This document shows positions 10,323-22,403 of a stretch of DNA of 64,000 nucleotides, in pieces. Position 1 is the first letter of the stretch. The number at the start of each line of letters is the position of its first letter. The DNA is from Acetobacteraceae bacterium (GTDB taxonomy: Bacteria > Pseudomonadota > Alphaproteobacteria > Acetobacterales > Acetobacteraceae). The position numbers were made by a program, and so were the translations under genes. Below the pieces are notes generated by a model, which ran no database searches, was not told where the DNA came from, and worked only from the letters and a program-made list of their open reading frames with translations. The stretch spans positions 590,501 through 654,500 of the forward strand of contig CP154827.1 of NCBI GenBank assembly GCA_039613835.1, given 5' to 3'.

Positions 10323-11166
10323 GTGCCGGAACTTCCTGAAGTTGAAACAATCTTACGGGGCATTGCGCGACGTGTCCTGAAATCGCGTATCCAATCCATG
10401 GACGTCATCCGCGCGCCGGTTTGCGCCGCGTGATTGACCCTCATTTCTCTGCACGCCTCGCCGGTGCCTGCGTGACAAAGCTGATGCGCCGCGGAAAATA
10501 CATGATTATGAGGTCGGATCGGGGAGACAGCATCATCGTGCATCTTGGCATGTCCGGTCGCTTTGTTCTCGCTGACACGGATGCGGCGCTTGCCCGCCAC
10601 ACGCATGTGATTTTCCATTTTCCCGATGGTTTGCAGTTGCGCTTCGTCGATCCGCGTCGTTTCAGCGCAATTGACCTGATGTGAACGGAGGATGAGGGGA
10701 GTTGGCCGTCTCTCGCCCTTTTGGGGCCGGAGCCGCTCGGTGCGGATTTTTCCCCGGATTATCTTTCCGCCGCCATTTCTCAAAAATCCTCCGCGATCAA
10801 AACCATTTTGCTGGATCAACGTGTCGTGGCCGGGCTCGGGAATATTTATGTCTGCGAGATACTCTTCCGTGCGCGGGTCAATCCATTCACGAAAGGGCGT
10901 GACCTTACCGCTAAGAATATCTCCCATATCGTCAGGGAAACGCATCAAGTGCTGGCGGCGGCGATTGCGGCGGGGCCTCGACATTACGGGATTATGTTGG
11001 CGCTGATGGAGAGAATGGCGGGTATAAGGACCTGCACCTTGTCTATGACCGCGACGGGCAGGACTGCCCCCAATGTGCCCGCCAGTCGCGCAAAGGCGTG
11101 ATCCGCCGGGCCGTGCAGGGGGGACGTTCCAGTTTTTACTGCCCTCTTTGCCAGGAAGCACGATGA
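10323..11166 (+). pseudogene. mutM: Formamidopyrimidine-DNA glycosylase, broken
   Basis: Remnant of the base-excision enzyme removing 8-oxoguanine. GTG at 10323 gives (M)PELPEVETILRGIARR, with the N-terminal Pro nucleophile. Three lesions follow: a frameshift between about 10410 and 10421, an in-frame TGA at 10682-10684 (DLM-stop-TEDE), and a frameshift near 10975. Joined together the pieces span the whole family length (about 280 residues), including VVAGLGNIYVCE with the conserved Asn, and the zinc finger (CPQC and CPLC) ending at 11166. Convergence of three independent lesions makes a functional protein very unlikely. Confidence 0.9.
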
Positions 11167-11191
11167 GATCGCGATTTAGGTAAGAGAACAC

Positions 11192-11220
11192 TTGACCTGC
11201 GCCGTGAGACTGGATAAATT
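11192..11220 (+). promoter_or_regulatory. Probable sigma-70 promoter of rpsT
   Basis: TTGACC (11192-11197) and TAAATT (11215-11220) are separated by exactly 17 bp, a good match to -35 and -10 elements. This would give a leader of roughly 100 nt before rpsT. Recognised by eye only. Confidence 0.5.
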
Positions 11221-11325
11221 GGTACCGAAACATCGGTGTTTCGAAAATCGTCACAGGAAGGACGGCATTCGGGGAATCGTCACTGGGTCAACCGGCCAAT
11301 AGCAGGACAGGGCTGAAAAGAGAAC

Positions 11326-11595
11326 ATGGCTAACACCGCATCCGCGCGCAAGCGCATCCGCCAGAATGAGCGTCGCCGCGCGCGAAACGTGGCACGCGTC
11401 TCCCGTGTGCGCACCTTCGTGAAAAAAGTCGAGACGGCGATTCTGGTCGGTGACAAGGACGCTGCGCGTGAGGCTCTGCGTGCGGCGCAGCCGGAGATGC
11501 AGCGCGCTGTCGGCAAGGGTGTTGTCTCCCTCGATACAGTGTCACGCAAATTGTCCCGCCTGTCGGCGCGGATCAAGGCGCTGGCCTCCGCCTAA
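11326..11595 (+). CDS. rpsT: 30S ribosomal protein bS20
   Basis: Small-subunit ribosomal protein that binds 16S rRNA early in assembly. The 89-residue sequence begins [19 protein letters not shown] and is Lys/Arg-rich throughout, which is diagnostic. It lies just upstream of dnaA, as in many alphaproteobacteria, with its own promoter and a terminator after it. Intact. Confidence 0.97.
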   Translation: MANTASARKRIRQNERRRARNVARVSRVRTFVKKVETAILVGDKDAAREALRAAQPEMQRAVGKGVVSLDTVSRKLSRLSARIKALASA

Positions 11596-11637
11596 ACGCC
11601 TTCAGCCCGGCGAAGGGGCTTTATGATGCCCGTAGAA

Positions 11638-11675
11638 GCGAGCAACATCTTCCCGGATGTGCTCGCTTTATTTTT
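11638..11675 (+). terminator. Rho-independent terminator of rpsT
   Basis: GCGAGCAACATC (11638-11649) pairs with GATGTGCTCGC (11656-11666) with one bulged A and a 6-nt loop, followed by TTTATTTTT. This is the clearest intrinsic terminator in the window and separates rpsT from dnaA. Confidence 0.85.
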
Positions 11676-11712
11676 GACCCCTTAAGAAAAAATTCAACTT
11701 TTTTCGCGAGGC

Positions 11713-11741
11713 TTGTCCCTCCACGGCGGCTTTCATAGATT
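11713..11741 (+). promoter_or_regulatory. Possible dnaA promoter
   Basis: TTGTCC (11713-11718) and TAGATT (11736-11741) are 17 bp apart, 4 of 6 matches each to -35 and -10. It lies between the rpsT terminator and dnaA. I saw no DnaA boxes (TTATNCACA-like) in this gap, so oriC is probably not here. Confidence 0.35.
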
Positions 11742-11807
11742 TCTGTTTTTCTGAAAATTGTCGTGCACGGGTCCGGTTCCTGATGCAAAACAGTGCAACG
11801 GGTCAGC

Positions 11808-13283
11808 ATGGCAATGTCCGAGGTTCATATGGCGGAAGAGGGTCCAGGCAAGGTACAGGCGGAGACCTTCAACTGCGTCGAAGGCTCAACGAAAGAGCTT
11901 GCGGAACAATGGCTTAAAGTGCGTGAGCGCCTGCGTGCCGAGATCGGGGATGTTGAGTATAAAACGTGGTTGCTGCAAATCGTCCTCGGCCCGCTGGAGG
12001 AAGATGAGATCACGCTTTTCCTGCCGACGCGCTTTCTGAGGGACTGGATTCGCGGCCAGTATGGTGACCGGCTCGAAGCTTTATGGCGCGCTGAAAATGC
12101 GCTCGTCCGGCGCGTTGAATTACAGGTTGTCCGTCCGGCAAGCGCCGTCACAACAGCGGAACCCGTACCCGACTCGACACTTGCCGCTTCAGCGCCGCGG
12201 GATCGCGCTGAGGCGGGCGAGGAAAATCCTTCCGGCCCGGGCCCGGAAGCACAGCACGATCTCGCGGCCCCGCTGGACCCGCGATTCACCTTCTCCACCT
12301 TCGTGGTCGGCAAACCGAATGAATTTGCCTATGCGTGCGCGCGGCGCGTGGCCGAGAAACCCTCCAGCCTCGGCTTCAACCCCCTCTTCCTTTATGGTGG
12401 GGTCGGGTTGGGAAAAACCCACCTGATGCACGCCATCGGCTCGGAATTGACGCAGGCAGGGGGTGTTTCCGTCGCCTATATGTCAGCCGAAAAATTCATG
12501 TACCGCTTCATCGCGGCGATCCGCTCCCAATCGACGATGGAGTTCAAGGAGCATCTCCGTAGTGTCGATGTGCTGATGATCGATGACCTGCAATTCCTGA
12601 TCGGTAAAGACAACACGCAGGAAGAATTTTTCCATACTTTCAATGCCTTGGTGGATGCGGGTCGTCAAATTGTCGTCAGCGCGGATAAATCACCGTCAGA
12701 TCTTTCCGGGCTGGAGGATCGCCTGCGCACAAGGCTAGGATGCGGCATGGTGGCGGACATCCATGCAACGACGTTTGAACTGCGCATCTCCATTCTGGAG
12801 GCCAAGACGCAGGCTTCCGGCGTTGTCGTGCCGGGTAAGGTGCTTGAGTTTCTCGCGCATAAAATCACCTCCAATGTGCGTGAGCTTGAAGGCGCGCTGA
12901 ACCGCCTCATCGCTCATGCCAATCTCTTCGGCCGTCCTGTAACGCTCGAAAACACGCAGGATGTGCTGCATGACATCCTCAAAGCACATGACCGGCGCGT
13001 GACGATTGAGGAGATCCAGCGAAAAGTGGCGGAGCATTGGAATATCCGCCTGACGGACATGTCCTCAGCCCGGCGCGCGCGGGCCGTGGCGCGGCCCCGA
13101 CAGGTTGCGATGTTCCTCGCGAAGCATCTCACCAGCCGATCCCTGCCGGAAATCGGGCGTAAATTCGGTAATCGTGATCATACCACGGTGATGCACGCCG
13201 TCTCCCGCGTTCAGGAATTGATGGAGCGTGATGTCGCCTTTGCGGAAGATGTTGAGCTTTTGAAACGTATGTTGGAAGGGTAG
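11808..13283 (+). CDS. dnaA: Chromosomal replication initiator protein DnaA
   Basis: AAA+ ATPase that binds DnaA boxes and opens oriC. Domain I is at about residues 30-100 (LAEQWLKVRERLRAEIG), a variable linker follows, then the AAA+ domain with Walker A GGVGLGKTH (about residue 197), Walker B VLMIDDLQFL and the box VII Arg (GLEDRLRTRL). The C-terminal DNA-binding domain has the signature GNRDHTTVMHA. Start codon is uncertain: ATG 11808 is used, but GTG 11793, ATG 11814 and ATG 11829 are in frame. 491 residues from 11808. Intact, followed by dnaN. Confidence 0.96.
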   Translation: MAMSEVHMAEEGPGKVQAETFNCVEGSTKELAEQWLKVRERLRAEIGDVEYKTWLLQIVLGPLEEDEITLFLPTRFLRDWIRGQYGDRLEALWRAENALVRRVELQVVRPASAVTTAEPVPDSTLAASAPRDRAEAGEENPSGPGPEAQHDLAAPLDPRFTFSTFVVGKPNEFAYACARRVAEKPSSLGFNPLFLYGGVGLGKTHLMHAIGSELTQAGGVSVAYMSAEKFMYRFIAAIRSQSTMEFKEHLRSVDVLMIDDLQFLIGKDNTQEEFFHTFNALVDAGRQIVVSADKSPSDLSGLEDRLRTRLGCGMVADIHATTFELRISILEAKTQASGVVVPGKVLEFLAHKITSNVRELEGALNRLIAHANLFGRPVTLENTQDVLHDILKAHDRRVTIEEIQRKVAEHWNIRLTDMSSARRARAVARPRQVAMFLAKHLTSRSLPEIGRKFGNRDHTTVMHAVSRVQELMERDVAFAEDVELLKRMLEG

Positions 13284-13357
13284 GCTTTCACCACGCTTCT
13301 TGCTCTGCTAATCTCATTTTGTCGTGTTTCGACTGTGGCCAGGGGTTCCGAGATCTC

Positions 13358-14482
13358 ATGAAATTTCAAGCTGAAAGATCTTCTTTGATCAAAGCGCTCG
13401 CACACATTCAGAGCGTTGTTGAGCGGCGGAATACCGTGCCGATCCTCGCCAATGTCATGATTGAGTACAGTAATGGCCGCATCCATCTGACAGCTACAAA
13501 TATGGAGATTTTGCTGGTAGAAGTGCTGGAGGCGGAAGGCACGCAGGATGGCGCTGTTACTGTCGCCGCCAGCGTGCTTTATGAAATCGTCCGCAAGCTC
13601 CCCGATGATGTCGCGATTGAGCTGGAACATGCAGGCGGGACGGCCCCTCTGGCCCTGCGCGCCGGGCGTTACGTGACCAGCCTTAACGTCCTGCCGGTTG
13701 AAGATTTCCCGACGATGGTGACGGGGGATCTCTCCCATAATTTCAAACTCCCCTCCGCCTCCCTGCGTCGCCTGATCGACCGAACACGCTTCGCCGTCTC
13801 GACGGAGGAAACACGCTATTACCTCAATGGTATCTACCTTCACATCGCGGATGTTGACGGCAAGCCCGCCTTGCGCGCGGTCGCGACGGACGGGCATCGT
13901 CTTGCACGGACGGAAATCCCGGCCCCTCGAGGCGCGCCAGGTATGCCGGGTGTGATTATCCCCCGAAAAACCATCAGTGAATTGCGCAAGCTGCTCGATG
14001 AGGATGGGAGTGATGTGCTGATCAAGCTTTCTGACACCATCATTTCCTTCGAGCGGGAAGGGATGAAGCTGACGAGCAAGCTAATTGACGGCACATTTCC
14101 GGAATATGAGCGCGTGATCCCGAAAGGGAATGACCGCATTTTACGTGTCAGTAAATCGGACTTCGCAACTGCGGTCGGGCGTGTCGCGGCAATCAGCACC
14201 GAGCGTTCCCGCCCGGTTAAGCTGGTCCTGCGTGAAAATGTTCTAACCCTGACCGCGCAAAGCCAGGATCAAGGCACAGCGACGGAGGAACTCACGGAGA
14301 ACAGCGTCACCTATAATGCAACACCGCTCGAAATCGGCTTCCAGGCGCGTTACTTGCATGACATCACGGATCAAATCGATTCTGAGGTTGTGTTTTCCTT
14401 CGCGGATAATGCCGAGCCCGTGCTGGTGACTGACTCAACGGATGAGAACGTTCTTTTCGTTCTCATGCCCATGCGCGTCTGA
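13358..14482 (+). CDS. dnaN: DNA polymerase III beta sliding clamp
   Basis: Ring-shaped processivity clamp. The start chosen (ATG 13358) gives MKFQAERSSLIKALAHIQS, matching the family; the open frame extends upstream to 13319 without similarity. 374 residues, normal length, ending in the conserved VLMPMRV. Intact and 75 bp downstream of dnaA, just before the recF remnant. Confidence 0.96.
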   Translation: MKFQAERSSLIKALAHIQSVVERRNTVPILANVMIEYSNGRIHLTATNMEILLVEVLEAEGTQDGAVTVAASVLYEIVRKLPDDVAIELEHAGGTAPLALRAGRYVTSLNVLPVEDFPTMVTGDLSHNFKLPSASLRRLIDRTRFAVSTEETRYYLNGIYLHIADVDGKPALRAVATDGHRLARTEIPAPRGAPGMPGVIIPRKTISELRKLLDEDGSDVLIKLSDTIISFEREGMKLTSKLIDGTFPEYERVIPKGNDRILRVSKSDFATAVGRVAAISTERSRPVKLVLRENVLTLTAQSQDQGTATEELTENSVTYNATPLEIGFQARYLHDITDQIDSEVVFSFADNAEPVLVTDSTDENVLFVLMPMRV

Positions 14483-14499
14483 AAGCTCAAATTGGTTCA

Positions 14500-15505
14500 T
14501 TGCTTCAGAAACTTGTCCTGACGTGGTTTCGCAATTATGCGCGTCTGACATGGGCGCCTGCACCGTTTTCACCGTGTTTCACGGTCAAAACGGTGCAGGT
14601 AAAACCAATCTGCTTGAGGCCATCTCTCTCCTTTCCGCGGGCTGCGCGGGGCGCCTTTGCCGCAAATGGGGTGTTTCGGGGCGGATGACTGGGGCGTCGT
14701 CAGGCGCAGCTTGATGGACAGTCCGTTAAATCCCAGGCGGATCTCGCCGGGCTTTTCCCGTCATCTGGCTGACACTGCAGATAGATCGCCTTTTCTCGGA
14801 AGGCGCGCGCGGGGCGACGCTTTTTTGACAGGCTCGTTTTTTCTAACAATCCGCTTCATGCGCGGGAGCTTGCGGCGTATGATACAGCCGTACAGCAACG
14901 TAACCGCCTTCTGGCAGAACGGCCTGATGAGGCGGCCTGGCTTTCGGCGGTGGAGGACAGTATCGCGCGCCACGCCGTCGCCGTCACGGCGGAGCGCCTT
15001 GCGCTTATTGATGCCATTCATCTTCAAAGCCCCAGCGATCCGATCTTCCCCCTGCCGGAAATCGCGCTTACTTGCGATATCGGTGATGCCTTACAGGACA
15101 GGCCGGCCTTGGAGGTAGAAGATGGGCTGCGCGCGCCTCCTCGCGTCGCGGATGCAGGATAGGGAGTCACGTGTCACGCGCATCGGGGCGCATCGGGCGG
15201 ATTACGTCATCCGTGACCGTGTGACGGGCCGCTCGGCCCAGTTTTCAAGCAGCGGGCAGCAGAAAACATTGCTCGTTGGAATCATCCTTTCCCATGCCGC
15301 CATCGTGGCCGCACATCACGGCGCGCCGCCGGCTTTGCTGCTGGATGAGCCCCTCGTGCATCTGGATGATCCCCTATCGCCACGCTTTGCTGAAGGTCGT
15401 GGAGGCGGTGCAGGTACCCGTCATGATGTCGGGGTCGGGGATTTCGCGGGACTTTCCACCAATGCATCGCGCATCTGTGTCCGGGATAACGCGTTGCATT
15501 CATGA
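14500..15505 (+). pseudogene. recF: DNA replication and repair protein RecF, heavily degraded
   Basis: Remnant of the SMC-like ATPase that loads RecA at gaps. TTG 14500, 17 nt after dnaN, gives LQKLVLTWFRNYARLTW. Walker A (GQNGAGKTN) is then in another frame, as are RGLRGAPLPQMGCFGADD, AQLDGQSVKSQADLAG, the middle piece with FDRLVFSNNPLHARELAAYD, and the C-terminal piece with the signature FSSSGQQKTLLVG and Walker B ALLLDEPLVHLDD. By eye there are about seven frame changes in 1 kb. The order of the pieces is colinear with RecF throughout, so this is a decayed gene, not noise. Flanking dnaN and gyrB are clean. Confidence 0.9.
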
Positions 15506-15592
15506 AGCGACATCATTTTTACGCGGCGATAGCTGAGCTGAGACAGGGTGTGCGCCTGTGGTCGCGCAGCGGATTTTCGTGTAAGACAATAG

Positions 15593-18893
<3,301 letters not shown>

Positions 18894-19037
18894 CGTTGAA
18901 AGAGGCGTTACTGACACCGGCCACCGGTCCGATCCGGCGTGACGGAAATATTCGGAAACGATAAGTGACCGGTAAAAAATTGACGCACTGACCTATCCTT
19001 AGTTACCGGAAAACGATATCAATAGGTTGTGGAAACG

Positions 19038-20384
19038 ATGTCGCAAACCCCCTCCGTAACGGGTCATGAAGTCACCGTCATCATCCTGGCTGCCGGGTTG
19101 GGCACGCGGATGAAATCCAGCCTGCCCAAGGCCATGCATCCCCTTGGCGGCGTGCCAATGATCGGACTGCTGATCGATAAGGCGGAGCAGATATTTGACC
19201 GCATCATTGTGGTGGTCGGTCCGGATATGGACGATATCGCGTCCTGCGTCGCACCTCACAAAATTATTGTGCAGAATGAGCGCGCTGGAACGGGTCATGC
19301 GGCGCGCCAGGCAGCGGCGGAATTCGGGGGTGGCGATGTGGCCATTCTCTATGCCGATAACCCCCTTATCTCCGTCCCTCTCATGCGGCAGCTTGTCGCG
19401 CCACGCCCTGAAGGTGTGTTGTTGCGTCTTCTCGCCATGCGCCCGAAGGATCCGGGCCATTATGGCCGCCTCGTTACTTCCGGGGGCGACGTGCAGCGCA
19501 TTATTGAGTGGAAGGACGCAACCGAGGATGAGCGCGCCATTCCCCTTTGCAATGCGGGCATGTTATGCGCGGCCGTGACTGATATGCGCCGCTGGCTGAA
19601 TGCCCTGACGCATGATAATGCGCAAGGGGAATATTACCTGACCGATGTGGTCGAACAGGCCGCCGGGGAAGGGCGCGTCACATTCATTGAGGGGTCGGAG
19701 GCGGAGCTGGCGGGGGTCAATTCCCGTGCCGAGCTGGCGGCAGCGGAACGCATGCTTCAGGAGCAGCTCCGCGCCGCAGCGATGGCGGAAGGGGTCACGT
19801 TGGTTGCGCCAGAGACGGTCTTCCTCGCTGCGGACACAGAATTATCACCCGATTGCGTGATTGAACCGCATGTCGTGTTCGGGCCCGGTGTCCGTCTGGG
19901 GCGTGGGGTGCATGTGCGTGCGTTTTCACACCTTGAGGGCTGCACCATCGGCGATGACTCACGGATCGGCCCTTTCGCACGCCTCCGTCCTGGCACGGTT
20001 TGCGCGGCGGAGACCCATATCGGCAATTTTGTCGAACTGAAAGCGACTCAACTCGGCCAAGGGAGCAAGGTTAATCACCTCTCCTATATCGGCGATGCCG
20101 AGATTGGTGCGGGGACCAATATCGGTGCCGGGTCCATCACCTGCAATTATGATGGTAGGTTCAAACATAAGACGTCGATCGGGGATCATGCTTTCATCGG
20201 CTCCAATACCATTATGGTGGCCCCGATCCGCATTGGGGACGCCACACTTGTGGCGGCGGGAAGCGTTCTGACTGAAAATGTGGCGGACATGGATTTTGCC
20301 GTTGCGCGCGCGCGTCAGGCGACCAAACCAGGTCGCGGTCAGCAGATGCAGAACGCCCTCAAGGCGAAGAAGGAGAAAAGCTGA
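19038..20384 (+). CDS. glmU: Bifunctional UDP-N-acetylglucosamine pyrophosphorylase / glucosamine-1-phosphate N-acetyltransferase
   Basis: Cytoplasmic enzyme making UDP-GlcNAc for peptidoglycan and lipopolysaccharide. The N-terminal nucleotidyltransferase domain has ILAAGLGTRM (about residues 17-26) and its Lys; the C-terminal left-handed beta-helix domain has hexapeptide repeats and the acetyl-CoA region (GAGTNIGAGSITCNYDG). ATG 19038 was preferred over GTG 19029. 448 residues. The stop overlaps the glmS start by one base, and the two genes form an operon for amino-sugar supply. Confidence 0.95.
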   Translation: MSQTPSVTGHEVTVIILAAGLGTRMKSSLPKAMHPLGGVPMIGLLIDKAEQIFDRIIVVVGPDMDDIASCVAPHKIIVQNERAGTGHAARQAAAEFGGGDVAILYADNPLISVPLMRQLVAPRPEGVLLRLLAMRPKDPGHYGRLVTSGGDVQRIIEWKDATEDERAIPLCNAGMLCAAVTDMRRWLNALTHDNAQGEYYLTDVVEQAAGEGRVTFIEGSEAELAGVNSRAELAAAERMLQEQLRAAAMAEGVTLVAPETVFLAADTELSPDCVIEPHVVFGPGVRLGRGVHVRAFSHLEGCTIGDDSRIGPFARLRPGTVCAAETHIGNFVELKATQLGQGSKVNHLSYIGDAEIGAGTNIGAGSITCNYDGRFKHKTSIGDHAFIGSNTIMVAPIRIGDATLVAAGSVLTENVADMDFAVARARQATKPGRGQQMQNALKAKKEKS

Positions 20385-22207
20385 TGTGCGGGATCTGTGG
20401 TGTTGTAGGCCATCGCACGGCTTCACCTCTCATCTTCGAATCTTTGAGACGGCTTGAATATCGCGGCTATGACTCCGCGGGCATCGCGACGCTTGATCAC
20501 GGCCGGATTGATCGCCGCCGCGCGCCGGGCAAGCTCGACCATCTTCAGACTGTGCTTGAGGCGCAGCCCCTCGCGGGGACGACCGGGATCGGCCATACAA
20601 GATGGGCGACCCACGGGAAACCGAACGAGCAGAACGCACATCCCCATGCTGTGGGGCAGGTGGCGGTGGTGCATAATGGCATTATCGAAAATTACCAATC
20701 CTTGCGTGATGAACTCGTTGCGGAAGGGCGCGTGTTCTCATCTGAAACGGATACGGAAGTTGTCACGCAGCTCATTGACCTGATGATGTCGCGCGGTGCG
20801 TCACCGCAGGAGGCCGCGCGGGAGAGTTTGCAGCGCCTTCAGGGCGCCTATGCGCTGGCCATTATCTTCGCCCGCCATGACGGCCTGATTATTGGCGCGC
20901 GCCATGGGGCCCCGCTCGCTGTTGGATATGGTGAGGGCGAAATGTTCCTCGGTTCCGACAGTATCGCGCTTGCGCCACTCGCCCAGAAAATCACTTATCT
21001 GGATGATGGTGACTGGGTCGTGCTGACACCGCGCTCCGTGCAGATCTTCAATGAAGCGGGGCAGAAGGTCAGGCGCCCGGCGCAGCCCATGGCGCTGATT
21101 GCTGGCGCTGTCGGTAAGGATGGCTACCGTCACTATATGGAAAAGGAGCTTCATGAGCATCCTGTTGTGATCGGTCAGACATTGCAGCGTGTGATTGACC
21201 CCGTAAGTAAGGCCGTGGCGCTGCCGGAATTTGGTTTTTCTCTGGCCGAGGTGCCGCGCGTTACCATGACCGCATGTGGCTCCGCTTATTACGCGGCCCT
21301 TGTCGGGCGCTACTGGCTGGAGGCGGAGGCCCGAATGCCCGTCGATATTGATGTGGCATCCGAGCTTCGCTACCGTGCGCCGCCTTTGACGCCGGGGGGC
21401 ATGGGACTTCTCATCTCTCAATCCGGTGAAACGGCGGACACATTGGCCGCCCTGCGTCTTTTGCGCCGGTCGGATCAGCGCATCGTCTCTATCTTGAATG
21501 TCGAGACCAGCACGATGGGGCGTAACAGCGACGTCACGCTCGGCATGGTTGCGGGGCCGGAAATTTCTGTCGCCAGCACGAAAGCCTTTACCGCGCAGCT
21601 CTCCGTCCTCGCCGCGCTGACAATCGCCATGGGTCAGGCGCGCGGTACGATTGAGGCATCGCGGGCTCAACAGATGGTTTCCACTCTTTTCGACCTGCCC
21701 TCCCGTGCTGCGGAGGTTTTTCAGCGTGTCGCGGATATTCAGAAAATGGCGGTCATTGTGGCCGAGGCGCGCGATGTCCTTTATCTCGGGCGAGGTGTGT
21801 GCTTTCCCATCGCGCTGGAAGGGGCGCTCAAGCTGAAGGAAATCTCCTATATCCATGCTGAGGCCTATGCTGCCGGGGAAATGAAACACGGCCCCATATC
21901 TCTCATCGATAAAGACGTGCCGATTGTGGTCATTGCGCCGTCAACGATATTGTTCGATAAGACCCTCTCCAACATCCAGGAGGCGAAAGCCCGTGGCGGG
22001 TGCATACTCGCCTTCACGGATGAGAAAGGGGCGGCGCGGCTTTCCGGCATTGCGGAGCAGATGGTTGTGTTGCCGGATGTCGATGCTTTTGTGGCGCCGA
22101 TCCTCTTCACCATCCCTGTGCAGATCCTCGCTTATGAAGTGGCGCTGCTGAAAGGGACGGATGTCGATCAGCCGCGGAATCTCGCAAAATCCGTGACCGT
22201 CGAATAA
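20384..22207 (+). CDS. glmS: Glutamine--fructose-6-phosphate aminotransferase (isomerizing)
   Basis: Converts fructose-6-phosphate and glutamine to glucosamine-6-phosphate, the first step of amino-sugar synthesis. The N-terminal class II amidotransferase has the Cys nucleophile after Met (MCGICGVVG); two SIS sugar-phosphate domains follow (GSAYYAALVGRYWLE, ISQSGETADT; YLGRGVCFPIALEGALKLKE); the C-terminus ends KSVTVE as in the family. 607 residues. AAGGAG lies before the ATG, within the end of glmU. No glmS ribozyme is expected in this phylum and none is seen. Confidence 0.96.
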   Translation: MCGICGVVGHRTASPLIFESLRRLEYRGYDSAGIATLDHGRIDRRRAPGKLDHLQTVLEAQPLAGTTGIGHTRWATHGKPNEQNAHPHAVGQVAVVHNGIIENYQSLRDELVAEGRVFSSETDTEVVTQLIDLMMSRGASPQEAARESLQRLQGAYALAIIFARHDGLIIGARHGAPLAVGYGEGEMFLGSDSIALAPLAQKITYLDDGDWVVLTPRSVQIFNEAGQKVRRPAQPMALIAGAVGKDGYRHYMEKELHEHPVVIGQTLQRVIDPVSKAVALPEFGFSLAEVPRVTMTACGSAYYAALVGRYWLEAEARMPVDIDVASELRYRAPPLTPGGMGLLISQSGETADTLAALRLLRRSDQRIVSILNVETSTMGRNSDVTLGMVAGPEISVASTKAFTAQLSVLAALTIAMGQARGTIEASRAQQMVSTLFDLPSRAAEVFQRVADIQKMAVIVAEARDVLYLGRGVCFPIALEGALKLKEISYIHAEAYAAGEMKHGPISLIDKDVPIVVIAPSTILFDKTLSNIQEAKARGGCILAFTDEKGAARLSGIAEQMVVLPDVDAFVAPILFTIPVQILAYEVALLKGTDVDQPRNLAKSVTVE

Positions 22208-22242
22208 GCATCATATGGCGATGTGATGGTCCCAGAAGATCT

Positions 22243-22270
22243 CCCAACCGCCCTTATTTTGAGGGTTGGG
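22243..22270 (+). terminator. Possible hairpin downstream of glmS
   Basis: CCCAACC (22243-22249) pairs with GGTTGGG (22264-22270), a 7-bp stem with a 14-nt loop, 36 bp after glmS. No T-run follows, so termination is suggested only by position. Confidence 0.3.
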
Positions 22271-22403
22271 ACGCCCTTCAGCATGATGTGGAAGGGGTTG
22301 AAGTCATGGGGCTCATGTATTCTTAACGGGAACGGGGTTAAAACTCTCACGCTCGTAACCGTTTGATAATAAAGTGAATCGATAAGCGGGAGATATTTAA
22401 GGA

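Noticed and set aside
10682..10684. In-frame TGA, TAG and TAA codons (mutM, mltB, permease, yraN) as a sign of stop-codon recoding
   Set aside because: TGA, TAG and TAA all serve as normal stops of intact genes here (for example glmU TGA, gyrB TAG, glmS TAA), and the interrupted genes mostly carry frameshifts as well.
11596..11807. oriC next to dnaA
   Set aside because: No DnaA-box-like 9-mers or 13-mer AT repeats are evident; the gap is explained by a terminator and a promoter. In many alphaproteobacteria the origin is elsewhere.
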